Shown piece after piece: positions 5,773-6,220 of a stretch of 6,220 bases of DNA; position 1 is the stretch's first letter, and each line of letters begins with the position of its first letter. Made by a program: the position numbers and the translations under genes. The notes under the pieces were generated by a model. That model was not told the DNA's origin, did not search any database, and saw only the letters and a list, made by a program, of their open reading frames with translations. This DNA comes from Lachnospiraceae bacterium (GTDB lineage: Bacteria > Bacillota > Clostridia > Lachnospirales > Lachnospiraceae). The stretch spans positions 1 to 6,220 of the forward strand of contig CAAFXG010000327.1 of the NCBI GenBank assembly GCA_900766925.1. The letters are read 5' to 3'.

Positions 5773-6220
5773 TTACTTCTTACTCCTTTAAATATTATGT
5801 TTGTTATTATTTTCCACATATAATGCAGGTCGGTTTTTATAGGATGATCAAGATACATATCTATATATCTTCGCTCCGATTCCTGAACATCATCTATTGT
5901 CATAGGTCGCACCTTCTCGGCTATGCCCGGTGGCAGCAGTCCCGGCTTCACCCGGGTGCGCAAGTCCTGCATCTCGGGGGAATAGAGGCTGAAGTACTGG
6001 CGCGAAAGGGGACGCACACCAACGAGCTTCAGGTCGCCACGGATGACATTCCATATCATCGGCAGCTCGTCAATCCATAACTTGCGCATCCAACGGCCCC
6101 AAGGAGTGACACGATAGTCGTCGGCAAACTTGCCGCCCTTTGCCAGGTGGTTGTGCTCGTAGATATAGGGCTGCAAATATTCAGAATAGCTGTACATAGT
6201 GCGCAACTTATACACCCCGA
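5769..6220 (-). CDS. Undecaprenyl-phosphate sugar-1-phosphate transferase, C-terminal part (partial)
   Basis: This is the end of a bacterial sugar transferase (polyisoprenyl-phosphate hexose-1-phosphate transferase family, WcaJ/WbaP-like). The family moves a sugar-1-phosphate from a nucleotide sugar to undecaprenyl phosphate at the inner membrane, which is the first committed step of repeat-unit assembly. About 150 residues are visible. They include the YKLRTM segment, a GKFADDYRVT stretch, GRWMRKLWIDELPMIWNV (the conserved DELP core), VGVRPLS, and RVKPGLLPP followed by a C-terminal tail. The frame stays open to the window edge: the GTG at 6215-6213 lies inside the conserved segment and reads as Val, so the true start is outside the window. 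Full-length members are often 400-480 residues with N-terminal membrane helices, not visible here. The TGA stop overlaps the ATG of the acyltransferase gene (ATGA, 5772-5769). G+C falls from about 58% in the core to about 30% in the last 110 bases. The sugar substrate cannot be read from the sequence. Confidence 0.93.
   Translation of the reverse strand, partial: GVYKLRTMYSYSEYLQPYIYEHNHLAKGGKFADDYRVTPWGRWMRKLWIDELPMIWNVIRGDLKLVGVRPLSRQYFSLYSPEMQDLRTRVKPGLLPPGIAEKVRPMTIDDVQESERRYIDMYLDHPIKTDLHYMWKIITNIIFKGVRSK

Larger units (their letters stand above)
1..6220 (-). other. Predicted single operon for glycan assembly and acyl modification
   Basis: All nine genes share a strand with very tight junctions: ATGA overlap (5772-5769), 12 nt, ATGA overlap (4657-4654), direct TAA-ATG abutment (3893/3892), 4 nt, TAATG one-base overlap (2542), 12 nt, and 10 nt. 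No gap is long enough for an internal promoter or a rho-independent terminator, so transcription is expected to enter before 6220 and leave beyond 1. The leaders in the longer gaps are A/T-rich without GGAGG, as in Bacteroidota. Overlaps join each ACP gene to the SDR after it, implying translational coupling. Confidence 0.8.

Noticed and set aside
6213..6215. GTG as a start codon for the sugar transferase
   Set aside because: It lies inside the conserved YKLRTM segment and the frame stays open to the window edge, so it is an internal Val and the gene is cut by the window.
1..6220. Promoters, rho-independent terminators, tRNA/rRNA, insertion sequences, CRISPR arrays
   Set aside because: The whole window is filled by coding sequence with gaps of 12 nt or less. 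I saw no repeats with regular spacing, transposase motifs or stem-loop plus T-run structures.

Overview
The window comes from the inside of a surface-polysaccharide (capsule or O-antigen type) biosynthesis locus, most likely of a Bacteroidota bacterium of the order Bacteroidales (Bacteroides/Prevotella-like). Three things suggest this: the initiating sugar transferase has the VGVRPLS form and RVKPGLLPP tail I associate with Bacteroidales loci; leaders before the start codons are A/T-rich with no Shine-Dalgarno sequence; and most of the window has low to moderate G+C. The assignment is recognition from memory, not a search result.

All nine genes lie on the minus strand and read from position 6220 down to position 1. 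In order of transcription they are: an undecaprenyl-phosphate sugar-1-phosphate transferase (C-terminal part only, 6220-5769); an LpxD-like left-handed beta-helix N-acyltransferase (5772-4885); a small acyl carrier protein, ACP-1 (4872-4654); a short-chain dehydrogenase/reductase, SDR-A (4657-3893); a ketoacyl-ACP synthase III (3892-2846); a second carrier protein, ACP-2 (2841-2542); a second reductase, SDR-B (2542-1844); an AMP-dependent acyl ligase (1831-491); and a polysaccharide-deacetylase-like protein (480-1, cut by the window edge). Every junction is an overlap or a gap of 12 nt or less, so this looks like one operon passing through the window. No internal promoter, terminator, RNA gene, mobile element or CRISPR array is visible, and no stretch over 12 nt lacks a gene.

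The genes read as a dedicated acyl-making and acyl-transferring cassette within a glycan locus. The ligase could activate a carboxylic acid, the KAS III could condense a starter with malonyl-ACP, the two SDRs could reduce ketones while the chain sits on ACP-1 or ACP-2, and the LpxD-like enzyme could place the acyl group on an amino sugar. No dehydratase or enoyl reductase is present, so the expected product keeps its hydroxyl groups: a 3-hydroxyacyl such as 3-hydroxybutyryl, or a dihydroxyacyl if the cycle runs twice. The deacetylase-like gene could expose the amine, paralleling the LpxC/LpxD pair of lipid A synthesis. The enzyme families are well supported; the assembled pathway and product are inference.

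Base composition is uneven. The sugar-transferase core (about 5900-6180) is about 50-63% G+C, its 3' tail (5770-5880) about 30%, the front and middle of the acyltransferase gene about 37-58%, and its end (4885-5000) only about 23-35%. This suggests mosaic assembly of the locus.
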